Source: CAXPZW01 sp964221845
GTDB taxonomy: Bacteria > Bacteroidota > Bacteroidia > Flavobacteriales_D > Sanyastnellaceae
Direction of reading: 5' to 3'
DNA length: 64,000 nt
Assembly (NCBI GenBank): GCA_964221845.1
Contig: CAXPZW010000005.1
Location: forward strand, 1-64,000
Shown here in pieces: positions 1 through 9,578 of this stretch. The notes below the pieces were generated by a model. The model was not told the origin of the DNA, did no database searches, and saw only the letters and a list, made by a program, of their open reading frames with translations. The stretch's first letter is position 1; every line of letters begins with the position of its first letter. The position numbers and the translations under genes are program-made.

Positions 1-1638
1 GCCCCGTTCGAGGTGGTGAATCGCATTGAGATTGGCCGCTACATCACCCCCTACGGCATCGGACTCGACTTGGACGAAGACGGATGGACCTGGGTGTTTG
101 ACGTCACCGACTACATGCCGCTGCTCAAGGACTCTGTGGAGCTGCAATGCGGCAACTGGCAAGAGCTGTTGGACATGAAGTTTGCCTTTGTCCACGGTGA
201 GCCGGCGCGTGACATCCACCACGTAGACAACGTGTGGTCCGGCAGCTTTGCCTGCAACAACTGGGAAGACAACATCCCCGAACAAACCCTGACAGTTGCT
301 GACGACGTGGAAGGCGTGCGTTTCAAAGCACGTACCTCCGGCCACGGTAACCCGGGATGTGCGGAGTTCTGCTTCAACACCCACGGGGTCAACCTCAACG
401 GCGCCACCAACTGGGAATGGGAAATCATGCAAGAGTGTGCCGACAACGGCCTCTACCCGCAAGGCGGAACTTGGGTGTACGACCGCGGGGGCTGGTGCCC
501 GGGCGCCGATGTGCCCACCCGCGACGTGGAGCTCACCCCGTTCCTGAATGGCGACAACACCTTTACCCTGGACTACGAGGCCAATACCCTCACCCAGGGC
601 AACTACGTATTTGAAGGCCAGTTGGTGACTTACGGAGCGCCCAACTTCCAACACGAGGTAGAGGTGAGCGAAATCCTCTCGCCCAGCAACAACAAGCTGT
701 ACAACCGCTTCAACCCCACCTGCACCGACGTGCGCTTTGTGATTCGCAACAACGGCGAGCAACCCTTGACCTCGGTGGTGATTACCTACGGTGTGGAAGG
801 CGATGTGATGGAAACCACCACCTGGACCGGAAACCTCGGGTTTTTGGACAGCGAGCAAATCCAACTCACCTACGACCACCCCAGCCTGTACGCAGGAGGG
901 GAGGAGAGCTTCGCCAACTTTGTGGTGACCCTCAGCATGCCCAACGGCGTGACCGACGAGCAAGACAACAACAACACCGCGGTGAGCACCTTCAACCGCC
1001 CAGAGGTCTTCACTTATGTGGAGGACGAGGACGACGAAGACGACAACCGCCTGATCTTCTGGCTCGGCACCAACAACCACTACTGGGAAACCGAATACGA
1101 ATTGTACGACCGCGTGGGCAACACCGTGTTCTTCAACGATGATTTCACCGGATCTGAGTCCTACCGCGATACCCTCGCGATCAACGAAGGGTGCTACACC
1201 CTGACCCTGTTTGACTCCGGCGACGATGGCTTGAGCTTCTTTGCCAACGACGAAACCAATGGTTCCTTCCGCCTCAAGCAGGTGCAAGGCCCCACGCTGC
1301 ACACCTTTGAGCCGGATTTTGGCAAGTACATCAGCAAAACCTTTTACTGGGACACTGATCTGGTCTCTGTTGAGGAAGTGCCTGAACAGACCGCCAACGT
1401 CATCGTCTACCCGAACCCCACCAGCGGAGGGGTACAGGTCAAGTACAGCGGCATGCGTGGACCTGTTGACCTCACCATCCATGACGCACAGGGGCGCATC
1501 CTGCGCAGCGAACGCCTGCCCAACACCAACGGTTCGGGCACTGCAGACCTCGCCGATTGGGAGGGAGAGAGCGGCATGTACCTGATCCAACTCACCGACG
1601 GCACCCAGCGCGTGTTGCGCCGCGTGATACGAGAATAG
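1..1638 (+). CDS. PNGase F-like secreted protein with T9SS type A sorting domain (5' partial)
   Basis: The frame is open to the left edge, so the start and signal peptide lie outside the window. The first ~215 visible residues resemble the C-terminal jelly-roll half of peptide-N-glycosidase F (motifs RYITPYG, TSGHG, YDRGGWCPG), a family that removes N-linked glycans from glycoproteins. Next comes a CARDB-like Ig domain (about residues 220-335, with the DEQDNNNTA turn common in such domains), an acidic linker (DEDDEDD) and a second beta-rich domain. The C-terminus begins VYPNPTSGG and ends LRRVIRE, a T9SS type A sorting domain, so the protein should be exported through T9SS and released or anchored at the surface. 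Activity on glycans is inferred from the family; the catalytic N-terminal half is not fully visible. A strong terminator follows. Confidence 0.8.
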   Translation, partial: APFEVVNRIEIGRYITPYGIGLDLDEDGWTWVFDVTDYMPLLKDSVELQCGNWQELLDMKFAFVHGEPARDIHHVDNVWSGSFACNNWEDNIPEQTLTVADDVEGVRFKARTSGHGNPGCAEFCFNTHGVNLNGATNWEWEIMQECADNGLYPQGGTWVYDRGGWCPGADVPTRDVELTPFLNGDNTFTLDYEANTLTQGNYVFEGQLVTYGAPNFQHEVEVSEILSPSNNKLYNRFNPTCTDVRFVIRNNGEQPLTSVVITYGVEGDVMETTTWTGNLGFLDSEQIQLTYDHPSLYAGGEESFANFVVTLSMPNGVTDEQDNNNTAVSTFNRPEVFTYVEDEDDEDDNRLIFWLGTNNHYWETEYELYDRVGNTVFFNDDFTGSESYRDTLAINEGCYTLTLFDSGDDGLSFFANDETNGSFRLKQVQGPTLHTFEPDFGKYISKTFYWDTDLVSVEEVPEQTANVIVYPNPTSGGVQVKYSGMRGPVDLTIHDAQGRILRSERLPNTNGSGTADLADWEGESGMYLIQLTDGTQRVLRRVIRE

Positions 1639-1663
1639 CATTCATCATACCTTATATAAGAAG

Positions 1664-1694
1664 ACGGGCCGGAGGAAACTTCGGCCCGTTTTGG
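1664..1694 (+). terminator. Rho-independent terminator after PNGase F-like gene
   Basis: Perfect 8-bp stem ACGGGCCG/CGGCCCGT with a 10-nt loop, followed by TTTT. It lies 25 bases after the stop codon. Confidence 0.85.
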
Positions 1695-1886
1695 TGAACA
1701 TCGGACAGATTCTGACAACGGGGTACGTGCGTCGCAGGGATATTGAAGGGAGTTTCTTCTGAAATGATGGATTTGAGAGGGGGTGGAGAGGTGGAAAGGA
1801 GCATTTTCCGACTTCACCCCCTTCTTTTTTGACTCGTTTTGGAGAAAAAGTGGAAAAATCCAACAACTACCCCCTTCCCTTTGGTG

Positions 1887-1894
1887 TATCTTTG
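1887..1894 (+). promoter_or_regulatory. Bacteroidota -7 promoter element upstream of glnN
   Basis: TATCTTTG matches the Bacteroidota sigma-A -7 consensus TAnnTTTG and sits 22 bases before the glnN start codon. No clear TTG -33 element is found 19-20 bases upstream, so the promoter may depend on an activator or be weak. Confidence 0.5.
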
Positions 1895-1916
1895 CGTCAT
1901 AAACAATTTTTGACCC

Positions 1917-4106
1917 ATGTCGACCCTTCGAAATGAAGCCATGGCCGATCTGCTCGATCGTCAGCCCATGCATGTGCCCCGCCCGGAGAACAAGATTTCG
2001 GACTTCTACGGTGTGAACACGTTTTCACCAGCCGTCATGCGCGAATACCTCACCGATGAGGCCTTCGAAAGCGTGATGGACGCCACCCAAAACCACACGC
2101 GCATCGATCGCAAAGTGGCCGACCAGGTGGCCAGCGCCATGAAAGAGTGGAGCATCTCTCGCGGTGCCACCCACTACACGCACTGGTTCCAACCCTTGAC
2201 CGGGTCGACGGCCGAAAAGCACGATTCGTTCATCTCCCCAACCGGAGACGGCCGTGCCATGGAAAAATTTGACGGCTCTGCGCTGGTACAGCAAGAGCCG
2301 GATGCCTCTTCGTTCCCCAACGGTGGTATCCGCCAAACCTTTGAGGCCCGCGGTTACACCCTGTGGGATCCCACCTCTCCAGCCTTTGTACTGGACGGCA
2401 CCCTGTGCATCCCCACCATCTTCATCTCGTACACTGGCCACGCGCTGGATTACAAGATGCCCCTGGTCAAAGCCCTCAGCGCTGTGGACCGCGCGGCTAC
2501 CGAAGTGTGCAAGTACTTCGACCGCAACGTCAACAAAGTGGTGGCTACCCTGGGTTGGGAGCAAGAGTACTTCCTGATTGATTCTTCCCTCCATGCTGCC
2601 CGTCCGGACATCGCCCTCAGTGGCCGTGCCCTGTTTGGCCACAACCCAGCCAAAGGCCAGCAGCTGGACGACCACTACTTTGGCAGCATCTCTGAGCGCG
2701 TGACTGCGTTCATGAAGGACTTTGAAACCGAAGCACACAAAGTGGGCATTCCGGTCACCACCCGTCACAACGAGGTGGCCCCCAACCAGTTTGAGGTGGC
2801 GCCGATGTTTGAAGAGGCCAACCTCGCCGTGGACCACAACCAACTGGTGATGGACCTGCTGGAGAAAGTCTCGCGCAAGCACAGCTTCCGCGTACTGCTC
2901 CACGAAAAGCCATTTGAAAGCCTCAACGGTTCCGGCAAGCACAACAACTGGTCGCTCAGCACCAACACAGGCGTGAACCTGCTCAAGCCGGGCAAGAACC
3001 CCAAGAGCAACCTGCAGTTCCTGACCTTCTTTGTCAACACCATCAAAGCCGTACACGACAACGCAGACATCCTGCGTGCGTGCATCGCTTCGGCGGGCAA
3101 CGACCACCGTTTGGGTGCCAACGAGGCGCCTCCAGCGATCATCTCGGCGTTTATCGGTTCGCAGCTCTCGCAGCTGTTGGATGACCTCGAGAAAAACGTG
3201 AAGGCCGGCAAAATGACTCCGGAAGACAAGACCGAGCTCAAGCTCGAGATTGGTCGCATTCCGCAGATCATGCTGGACAACACGGATCGCAACCGTACCT
3301 CGCCGTTTGCCTTCACCGGCAACAAGTTTGAGTTCCGCGCCGTGGGTTCACAGGCCAACTGCGCCCTGCCCATGATCGTGATCAACACCATCGTGGCCGA
3401 GCAGCTCAACGATTTCAAGAAGTCGGTAGACGCACGCATTGCCAAAGGCGACAAACGCGACGAAGCCCTGCTCAAAGAGCTGCAGAAACTCATCAAAGAG
3501 TCCAAGAAAATCCGCTTCGAAGGCGACGGTTACTCAGACGACTGGGTGAAAGAAGCCAAGAAGCGCGGCCTGAGCAACCTGATCGATACGCCTGCCGCCC
3601 TGGAAGTGTGGGGCCGCAAAGAAGTGCTCGACCTGTTTGACAAGCACAACGTCTTCAGCCACGAAGAACTCGAAGCGCGTCAAGAGATTGCCTTCGAAGA
3701 CTACGTGATGAAGCGTCAGATTGAGGCGCGCATCACCGGTGACATTGCGCAAAACCACATCATTCCTACCGCGCTACGTTACCAAAACACCCTCATCCAA
3801 AACGTACAAGGCCTGCAGAACATCCTGCCTGCCAAGGACGCCAAGAAGGCGAGCGCGACCCAGGTCAAGCTCATCACCGACATCAGCGACCACGTGAACG
3901 GCATGAAGGAGAAAGTGGACAGCATGCTCGAGCAACGCCGCAAGGCCGACGGCATGGCCAACCTCGCCAAGCGTTCAGCTGCTTACGGCAAGTCCATCAA
4001 ACCCTTGATGGACGAAATCCGCGAGCACGCCGACCAATTGGAAATGCTGGTGGACGACGCCATGTGGCCACTCCCCAAACTTCGCGAGATCCTCTTCACC
4101 CGCTAA
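1917..4106 (+). CDS. glnN: Glutamine synthetase type III (GlnN)
   Basis: This is an ATP-dependent glutamate-ammonia ligase of the type III family, a large (about 700-730 aa) dodecameric cytoplasmic enzyme typical of Bacteroidota. The 729-aa length and full-length similarity fit: the N-terminal GSIII region contains GATHYTHWFQP and HDSF, followed by the catalytic barrel with GWEQEYFLID, the HNEVAPNQFE and GSGKHNNWS substrate-binding motifs, and RNRTSPFAFTGNKFEFR near the ammonium/glutamate site. The C-terminal helical extension is present. The ATG at 1917 follows a -7 element at 1887-1894, and the gene is monocistronic, ending at a strong terminator. No P-II or regulator gene adjoins it. Confidence 0.96.
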   Translation: MSTLRNEAMADLLDRQPMHVPRPENKISDFYGVNTFSPAVMREYLTDEAFESVMDATQNHTRIDRKVADQVASAMKEWSISRGATHYTHWFQPLTGSTAEKHDSFISPTGDGRAMEKFDGSALVQQEPDASSFPNGGIRQTFEARGYTLWDPTSPAFVLDGTLCIPTIFISYTGHALDYKMPLVKALSAVDRAATEVCKYFDRNVNKVVATLGWEQEYFLIDSSLHAARPDIALSGRALFGHNPAKGQQLDDHYFGSISERVTAFMKDFETEAHKVGIPVTTRHNEVAPNQFEVAPMFEEANLAVDHNQLVMDLLEKVSRKHSFRVLLHEKPFESLNGSGKHNNWSLSTNTGVNLLKPGKNPKSNLQFLTFFVNTIKAVHDNADILRACIASAGNDHRLGANEAPPAIISAFIGSQLSQLLDDLEKNVKAGKMTPEDKTELKLEIGRIPQIMLDNTDRNRTSPFAFTGNKFEFRAVGSQANCALPMIVINTIVAEQLNDFKKSVDARIAKGDKRDEALLKELQKLIKESKKIRFEGDGYSDDWVKEAKKRGLSNLIDTPAALEVWGRKEVLDLFDKHNVFSHEELEARQEIAFEDYVMKRQIEARITGDIAQNHIIPTALRYQNTLIQNVQGLQNILPAKDAKKASATQVKLITDISDHVNGMKEKVDSMLEQRRKADGMANLAKRSAAYGKSIKPLMDEIREHADQLEMLVDDAMWPLPKLREILFTR

Positions 4107-4124
4107 GCGCGGATGAACCAACCG

Positions 4125-4158
4125 AACAACCCGGCCTGCTGCAGGCCGGGTTGTTTTT
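4125..4158 (+). terminator. Rho-independent terminator after glnN
   Basis: A 14-bp perfect stem (AACAACCCGGCCTG and its complement) with a 3-nt loop is followed by a T-rich run. It is one of the strongest terminators in the window. Confidence 0.93.
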
Positions 4159-4385
4159 TGCCCTTTTTTTCATGGGGGTGTATCCTTTTTGAACCGGGGG
4201 TATTTCACCAGCGCTACGCTACCTAAGCAAACCGTTACCCTTTTGTGATCATGCCCTTCAACCATCCCCTCTCAAACCGGCTGCGAAGCCCAATTAGCGC
4301 GGCCCTCGCGGGTGCTGCGCATTCTGAACCAAATTCCTTACTTTGGCAGCCTGAATCGTTATACCTGCGCGAAAATTCCCACTTT

Positions 4386-6377
4386 ATGAAACTGATGCGT
4401 TTGGCTGTTTTTGCTGTTGCTTGTCTGGTCTCCGGAGCACTGTTTGCCCAAAAAGAAGGGCCCGCTTTCGAAGCCGACAACCTCTTTGACCGTGAAGGAT
4501 ACGCCGAGGCGTTCGAAGCCTACCAAAAGTCCCGTTCTAAAATCAAGAACGACATCGAGGAAACCGCCCGAGTCATCTACCAAATGGCCGAGTGTCAACG
4601 TCACCTGACCAATTACGAGGTGGCCGAGGAATACTACAACAAAGCGATCACCGCCCGCTATCAAAAGCAGGATGTGGACGTGTACTACAACTTCGCTGAG
4701 GTGCTGCGCCTACAAGGCAAGTTCGACGAAGCAGTTGTTCAGTACACCAAGTACAAAGAGAACGGCGGCGACGCTGGCTTGGCATCAGGCCGCATCGAAG
4801 ACTGCGAGAACGCAGCCCTGTTCTTGGACGAGCCTCCCACGCGTTACATCGTGGAGCCGCAAGTACTGCTCAACACCCCTCAGTTCGATTTCTCGACCTC
4901 GTTCTCGAGCAAGAAGGGCGATGAGATCGTATTCAGCTCTTCACGTGAGGCTTCCACCGGTTCGGACATCGATCCACGTACCGACGAGAACTTCATGGAC
5001 CTGTTCACCGTCAAGCGCGACAAGAAAGGCAAGTGGGGCACCGCAACGCCACTCGGCGAAACCGTGAACACCAAAGGCAACGAAGGCGCGACCGCATTCG
5101 ACAAAGGGGCCAAGAACATGTACTTCACCCGCTGCGTCACCACCGGTGAGCAGAGCTACGCCTGCGACATTTACAAGACCAAGAAGTCGGGTAAGAACTA
5201 CGGTGTGCCTGAGATCATTCCTATCCTGGACCGTACCTCAGACGACAGCTCACAAGTGGGCCACCCGTTCATGACCTCAGACAACCAATACCTGCTGTTT
5301 GCCTCGGACATGCCGGGCAGCTACGGCGGCAAAGACCTCTGGTACATCCAATACGACAAAAAGACCAAGTCGTGGTCAGAGCCTAAAAACTTGGGCGACG
5401 GTATCAATACCGCCGACGACGAAATGTTCCCTTACCTGCACACCGATGGCTCGCTGTACTTCGCGTCAAACGGCCACGGCGGTTTGGGTGGTTTGGACAT
5501 CTTCAAAGCTGAGTCTACCGGTGACATGGCTTGGGGCAATCCCACCAACATGCAGTACCCCATCAACTCGTCGTCGAACGATTTCGGCATCATCTACGAG
5601 GACGATGAGGACCAAGGCTTCTTCTCTTCTGACCGCCCCGGCGGCAAGGGCAAGGACGACATCTATAGTTTCAAGATGCCTCCGCTGGAGTTTACCTACC
5701 GCACCACTGTTTACGACTACGACTCGGGCACCCCGCTCGCAGATTCGAAAGTGGTTGTTCAAGGTTCGGACGGTTCGTCTTACGAGCTCACCACCGACGG
5801 TACCGGCGGCCTCTGCCTCTGCGACGGTGAAGTGAAGAAAGAAGTGAACTACGCGGTAGACGTAAGCAAGACCGGTTACATCGGCTCAGGCGATTCGTTC
5901 TCAACCGTAGGCCTCACCGAGAGCACCGACATGATCTCTGAGGTGTACCTCAAAGAAATCATCATCGACACCGAGTACGACCTCCCACTGGTACTGTACC
6001 CGTTTGACCAGGCCGAGCTCCTGATCAACAACGAGGTAAACTCGGCTGACTCGCTCAACTACCTGTACGACCTGCTGGTGCGCAACCCAACGTTCGTGAT
6101 CCAGCTGGAGTCGCACACCGATACCCGTGGTGGTGGCGATTACAACCAGAAACTCTCGCAGCGCCGTGCTGAAACCTGTGTAAACTACCTGATCTCGCGT
6201 GGCATCGACGCCGAGCGCATGAAGCCGGTTGGTATGGGTGAGAACGCACCGCTGATTCCTGACTCGGACCTCAACAAACTGGCCACCGAGGAAGAGAAAG
6301 AACTCGCACACCAGAAGAACCGTCGTACGGTCTTCCGCATTCTGAGCTACGACTTCGTTCCCAAGCAAGGGGGGTAG
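4386..6377 (+). CDS. PorE-like OmpA-family protein (TPR, beta-propeller, CRD, OmpA C-terminal domain)
   Basis: A 663-aa envelope protein. An in-frame start at 4245 exists, but the ATG at 4386 opens directly into a signal peptide (MKLMRLAVFAVACLVSGALFA, cleavage near residue 21). Domains in order: TPR-like helices (about 25-140), a PD40/WD40-like propeller (about 160-440) with repeats such as GGKDLWYIQYD and GGLDIFKAES, a carboxypeptidase-regulatory-like beta domain (about 445-530), and a C-terminal OmpA peptidoglycan-binding domain (ESHTDTRGGGDYNQKLSQRR). This order is that of PorE (PG1058 of Porphyromonas gingivalis, 672 aa), which links the T9SS to peptidoglycan. PG1058 is a lipoprotein; the Cys at residue 13 here lacks a good lipobox. 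A general PD40/OmpA protein is the alternative. No other T9SS machinery gene is adjacent. Confidence 0.8.
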   Translation: MKLMRLAVFAVACLVSGALFAQKEGPAFEADNLFDREGYAEAFEAYQKSRSKIKNDIEETARVIYQMAECQRHLTNYEVAEEYYNKAITARYQKQDVDVYYNFAEVLRLQGKFDEAVVQYTKYKENGGDAGLASGRIEDCENAALFLDEPPTRYIVEPQVLLNTPQFDFSTSFSSKKGDEIVFSSSREASTGSDIDPRTDENFMDLFTVKRDKKGKWGTATPLGETVNTKGNEGATAFDKGAKNMYFTRCVTTGEQSYACDIYKTKKSGKNYGVPEIIPILDRTSDDSSQVGHPFMTSDNQYLLFASDMPGSYGGKDLWYIQYDKKTKSWSEPKNLGDGINTADDEMFPYLHTDGSLYFASNGHGGLGGLDIFKAESTGDMAWGNPTNMQYPINSSSNDFGIIYEDDEDQGFFSSDRPGGKGKDDIYSFKMPPLEFTYRTTVYDYDSGTPLADSKVVVQGSDGSSYELTTDGTGGLCLCDGEVKKEVNYAVDVSKTGYIGSGDSFSTVGLTESTDMISEVYLKEIIIDTEYDLPLVLYPFDQAELLINNEVNSADSLNYLYDLLVRNPTFVIQLESHTDTRGGGDYNQKLSQRRAETCVNYLISRGIDAERMKPVGMGENAPLIPDSDLNKLATEEEKELAHQKNRRTVFRILSYDFVPKQGG

Positions 6378-6400
6378 CGTACTCACACAAAATTCCAATC

Positions 6401-6436
6401 GGGGACAGCCTGCACACCGCAGGCCGTCCCCTTTTT
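6401..6436 (+). terminator. Rho-independent terminator between porE-like gene and purM
   Basis: A 13-bp stem with one mismatch (GGGGACaGCCTGC/GCAGGCcGTCCCC), 5-nt loop, then TTTTT. It ends 11 bases before the purM start. Confidence 0.9.
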
Positions 6437-6447
6437 GTTTGAAAGAC

Positions 6448-7620
6448 ATGAGCGATACTTCACGCTACAGCGCACGCGGGGTCTCCGCGGCCAAAGAAGA
6501 CGTCCACGCGGCCATCAAAAACGTGGACAAGGGCTTGTTCCCCAAGGCCTTCTGCAAGATTGTACCCGACACCCTCTCAGGCAGCGATGAGCACTGCGTG
6601 GTGATGCATGCAGACGGTGCAGGCACCAAGAGCTCGCTGGCCTGGATGTACTGGAAAGAAACCGGCGACCTGTCGGTCTGGAAAGGCATTGCCCAAGACG
6701 CCCTGATCATGAACGTGGACGACCTGCTGTGCGTGGGTGCCACCTCGGGCATTTTGGTGTCTTCCACCATTGGCCGCAACAAGCAGCACGTGCCTGGCGA
6801 AGTCATCTCGGCGATCATCAATGGCACCGAGGACCTGCTGGCCAACCTGCGCGAGCACGGCATGGAAATCTATTCCACCGGCGGCGAAACCGCAGACGTA
6901 GGCGACCTGGTGCGTACCATCATTGTGGATTCTACCGTGGTGTGCCGCATGCGCCGTGACGAGGTGATCGACAACGCCAACATTGCCCCCGGACACGTGA
7001 TTGTGGGTCTGGCCAGCTACGGCAAGGCTTCCTACGAGACCGAATACAACGGCGGTATGGGCAGCAACGGGCTCACCTCTGCACGTCACGACGTGTTTGC
7101 GCATGAGCTCGCCGAGCGCTTCCCGCAGAGCTTCGATCCGGAGATTCCGCGCGACTTGGTGTACTCGGGCAAAAAGCAATTGGGCGACTTTACCACCACT
7201 CCGCTCGACGCGGGCAAGTTGGTGCTCAGTCCCACGCGTACTTACGCACCCATCATCACCGAGGTGCTTAAAAAGCACCGCGGCCAAATCGGCGGCATGG
7301 TGCACTGCAGTGGGGGCGCGCAAACCAAGGTGTTGCACTTCGTGGACAACCTCCACGTCATCAAGGACAACCTGTTTGATACCCCGCCGCTGTTCCGCAT
7401 GATTCACGAGGAGTCGGGCACCGATTGGAAGGAGATGTACCAGGTGTTCAACATGGGCCACCGCATGGAGATCTACACCGACCAGGCCACCGCAGAAAGC
7501 ATCATCGCCATTTCAAAAAGCTTTGATGTGGACGCACAGATCATCGGGCGTTGCGAAGCCGCTGAAGGGAAGCACCTGACCATCTCAGGCGAGCACGGGA
7601 CCTACACATACCAGGGCTGA
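6448..7620 (+). CDS. purM: Phosphoribosylformylglycinamidine cyclo-ligase (AIR synthase)
   Basis: PurM closes FGAM to 5-aminoimidazole ribonucleotide using ATP, the fifth step of purine synthesis, in the cytoplasm. The 390-aa product carries HADGAGTKSS near the N-terminus, the QDALIMNVDDLLCVGA core and the TGGETADVGD motif typical of AIR synthases, followed by the AIRS_C domain. The ATG at 6448 is preferred over an in-frame TTG three codons upstream. Its TGA overlaps the start of prfA by one base, so the two genes are translationally coupled. The purM-prfA-pyrF order recurs in Flavobacteriia. Confidence 0.95.
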   Translation: MSDTSRYSARGVSAAKEDVHAAIKNVDKGLFPKAFCKIVPDTLSGSDEHCVVMHADGAGTKSSLAWMYWKETGDLSVWKGIAQDALIMNVDDLLCVGATSGILVSSTIGRNKQHVPGEVISAIINGTEDLLANLREHGMEIYSTGGETADVGDLVRTIIVDSTVVCRMRRDEVIDNANIAPGHVIVGLASYGKASYETEYNGGMGSNGLTSARHDVFAHELAERFPQSFDPEIPRDLVYSGKKQLGDFTTTPLDAGKLVLSPTRTYAPIITEVLKKHRGQIGGMVHCSGGAQTKVLHFVDNLHVIKDNLFDTPPLFRMIHEESGTDWKEMYQVFNMGHRMEIYTDQATAESIIAISKSFDVDAQIIGRCEAAEGKHLTISGEHGTYTYQG

Positions 7621-8699
7621 TGGCGTCGCTGTTGGACAAACTCCTGGCGATTTCTGACCGGTACCGTGAGGTGTCGCAAATGGTGGTGGACCCCGCAGTC
7701 ATCTCCGACCAAAAGCGGTACGCCAAGCTGATGAAGGAGTACAAGGACCTGGGTGAAATCGACAAGGTCTACCACGAGTACAAATCAGTGATCGACAACA
7801 TCGCCTCCAGCAAGGAGGTGATCGAGACCGAGGACGACCCCGAATTCAAAGAAATGGCACGCGAGGAGTTGCAAACCCTCTCGGCACGCAAGGTGGAGAT
7901 GGAGGAGGAGATCAAGTTCTTGCTCATCCCCAAAGACCCCGAAGACCAGAAGAATGTGATTGTTGAGATCCGTTCAGGTACCGGAGGGGACGAGGCCAGC
8001 ATCTTTGCCGGAGACCTGTTTCGCATGTACTCCAAGTTCATCGAGACCAAGGGCTGGAAGATGGAGATCGCCAATGCCAACGAAGGCACAGTGGGAGGCT
8101 TCAAAGAGGTCGTATTCTCGGTCAGTGGCGAAGATGTATACGGCGAACTCAAGTACGAGTCTGGCGTGCACCGCGTGCAACGCGTGCCGGCCACCGAATC
8201 CCAAGGACGCGTGCACACCTCGGCGGCAACCGTAGCCATCCTCCCCGAAGCCGATGAGGTGGACGTGGAGCTGAACATGGCCGACGTCAAAAAGGACACC
8301 TACCGCGCCTCTGGAGCAGGTGGCCAGCACGTCAACAAGACCGAGTCTGCGGTGCGCCTGACCCACTTGCCTACCGGCATTGTGGTGGAGTGTCAAGACG
8401 GCCGCTCGCAACACAAGAACTACGAAAAGGCCTTGCAAGTCCTGCGCACCCGCATGTACGAACAGGAGCTTCAAAAAGTACAGGCCGCCCGGGCCGCGGA
8501 GCGCAAGACGCTGGTGAGCACCGGCGACCGCTCAGCCAAGATCCGCACCTACAATTGGCCGCAGGGCCGGGTGACCGATCACCGCATCAACCTGACCCTG
8601 TACAACCTGAACAACATCATCGGCGGCGAAGTCCAAGAGATCATCGACGCCCTCAAAATGGCCGAGAACGCCGAAAAACTCAAAGCCGGAGAAGCATGA
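7620..8699 (+). CDS. prfA: Peptide chain release factor 1
   Basis: RF1 recognises UAA and UAG stop codons in the ribosomal A site and triggers peptidyl-tRNA hydrolysis. The 359-aa length is normal for the family. The PxT tripeptide region for stop-codon recognition is visible as RVPATESQGRVHTS, and the catalytic GGQ is at residues 234-236 (SGAGGQHVNKTES). The start overlaps the purM stop by one base (TGATG) and the stop overlaps the pyrF start by four bases (ATGA), placing it in the middle of a tightly coupled three-gene operon. Confidence 0.97.
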   Translation: MASLLDKLLAISDRYREVSQMVVDPAVISDQKRYAKLMKEYKDLGEIDKVYHEYKSVIDNIASSKEVIETEDDPEFKEMAREELQTLSARKVEMEEEIKFLLIPKDPEDQKNVIVEIRSGTGGDEASIFAGDLFRMYSKFIETKGWKMEIANANEGTVGGFKEVVFSVSGEDVYGELKYESGVHRVQRVPATESQGRVHTSAATVAILPEADEVDVELNMADVKKDTYRASGAGGQHVNKTESAVRLTHLPTGIVVECQDGRSQHKNYEKALQVLRTRMYEQELQKVQAARAAERKTLVSTGDRSAKIRTYNWPQGRVTDHRINLTLYNLNNIIGGEVQEIIDALKMAENAEKLKAGEA

Positions 8700-9514
8700 C
8701 CCGCGCCGAACTCATTGCCCAAATCAAAGCCAAACAGAGCTTCCTCTGCGTGGGCCTCGATACCGACCCTGCCCGCATTCCTGTCCATTTGCAAAACGAG
8801 CCGGATCCGGTGTTCGCCTTCAACAAGGCCATCGTGGAAGCCACCTCAGATTTGGCCGTGGCCTACAAGCCTAACTTGGCGTTTTACGAGCGCTTGGGCA
8901 CCGCAGGGTGGGAGAGCCTGCAGAAGACCCTCGAGATCATCCCTGACCACTGCTTCACCATCGCCGATGCCAAGCGTGGCGACATTGGCAACACCGCCCG
9001 CTACTACGCGGACACCTTCTTCAACACCTACCAGTTTGACTCGCTGACCGTAGCGCCGTACATGGGGCACGACAGTGTGACTCCGTTCCTAGAATACGAA
9101 GGCAAATGGACCATCCTGCTGGGGCTCACCAGCAACCCAGGCGCCTCGGACTTCCAATTGCTCCAAGCCGAAGGCAAGCCCTTGTACCGTCAAGTGTTGG
9201 GTACTGCGGCAACGTGGGGCTCTCCAGAGAACCTGATGTTCGTGGTGGGAGCCACCCGTCCGGAGTACCTGCAAGCTGTGCGTGAAGAAGCCCCTGATCA
9301 TTTCCTGCTCGTGCCAGGGGTAGGCGCACAAGGCGGCAGCCTCACCGAGGTGGCCGAGCACGGACTTAACGCCGATTGCGGCCTGCTGGTCAACAGCAGC
9401 CGCGGCATCATTTACGCGTCGAGTGGCGAAGATTTTGCCGCTGCAGCCCGTGCTTCTGCTAAGGTCCTGCAAGCGCAAATGGCCGATATTCTGCAGCGCG
9501 CACAGCTTGCCTGA
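8696..9514 (+). CDS. pyrF: Orotidine 5'-phosphate decarboxylase (type 2)
   Basis: PyrF decarboxylates OMP to UMP, the last step of de novo pyrimidine synthesis. The 272-aa product belongs to the longer OMPDC subfamily. The catalytic signature DAKRGDIGNTA places D91, K93 and D96 in the D-K-x-x-D active-site motif, and the phosphate-binding VVGATRPE and PGVGAQGG segments follow. The frame is open far upstream inside prfA, but the ATG at 8696, overlapping the prfA stop (ATGA), gives the expected N-terminus (FLCVGLDTD). Confidence 0.95.
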   Translation: MTRAELIAQIKAKQSFLCVGLDTDPARIPVHLQNEPDPVFAFNKAIVEATSDLAVAYKPNLAFYERLGTAGWESLQKTLEIIPDHCFTIADAKRGDIGNTARYYADTFFNTYQFDSLTVAPYMGHDSVTPFLEYEGKWTILLGLTSNPGASDFQLLQAEGKPLYRQVLGTAATWGSPENLMFVVGATRPEYLQAVREEAPDHFLLVPGVGAQGGSLTEVAEHGLNADCGLLVNSSRGIIYASSGEDFAAAARASAKVLQAQMADILQRAQLA

Positions 9515-9578
9515 AAACATCCTGCAAAGCGGTGCGTTCGGTTTTTTATATATTAGGAAGCAACTGAGACTAAAAGAC

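Noticed and set aside
4245..4385. Longer N-terminus for the PorE-like protein
   Set aside because: The 47 extra residues lack similarity and would bury the signal peptide; ATG 4386 is preferred.
8390..8695. Longer N-terminus for PyrF overlapping prfA
   Set aside because: The extra residues are an out-of-frame reading of prfA; the ATG overlapping the prfA stop gives a normal PyrF.
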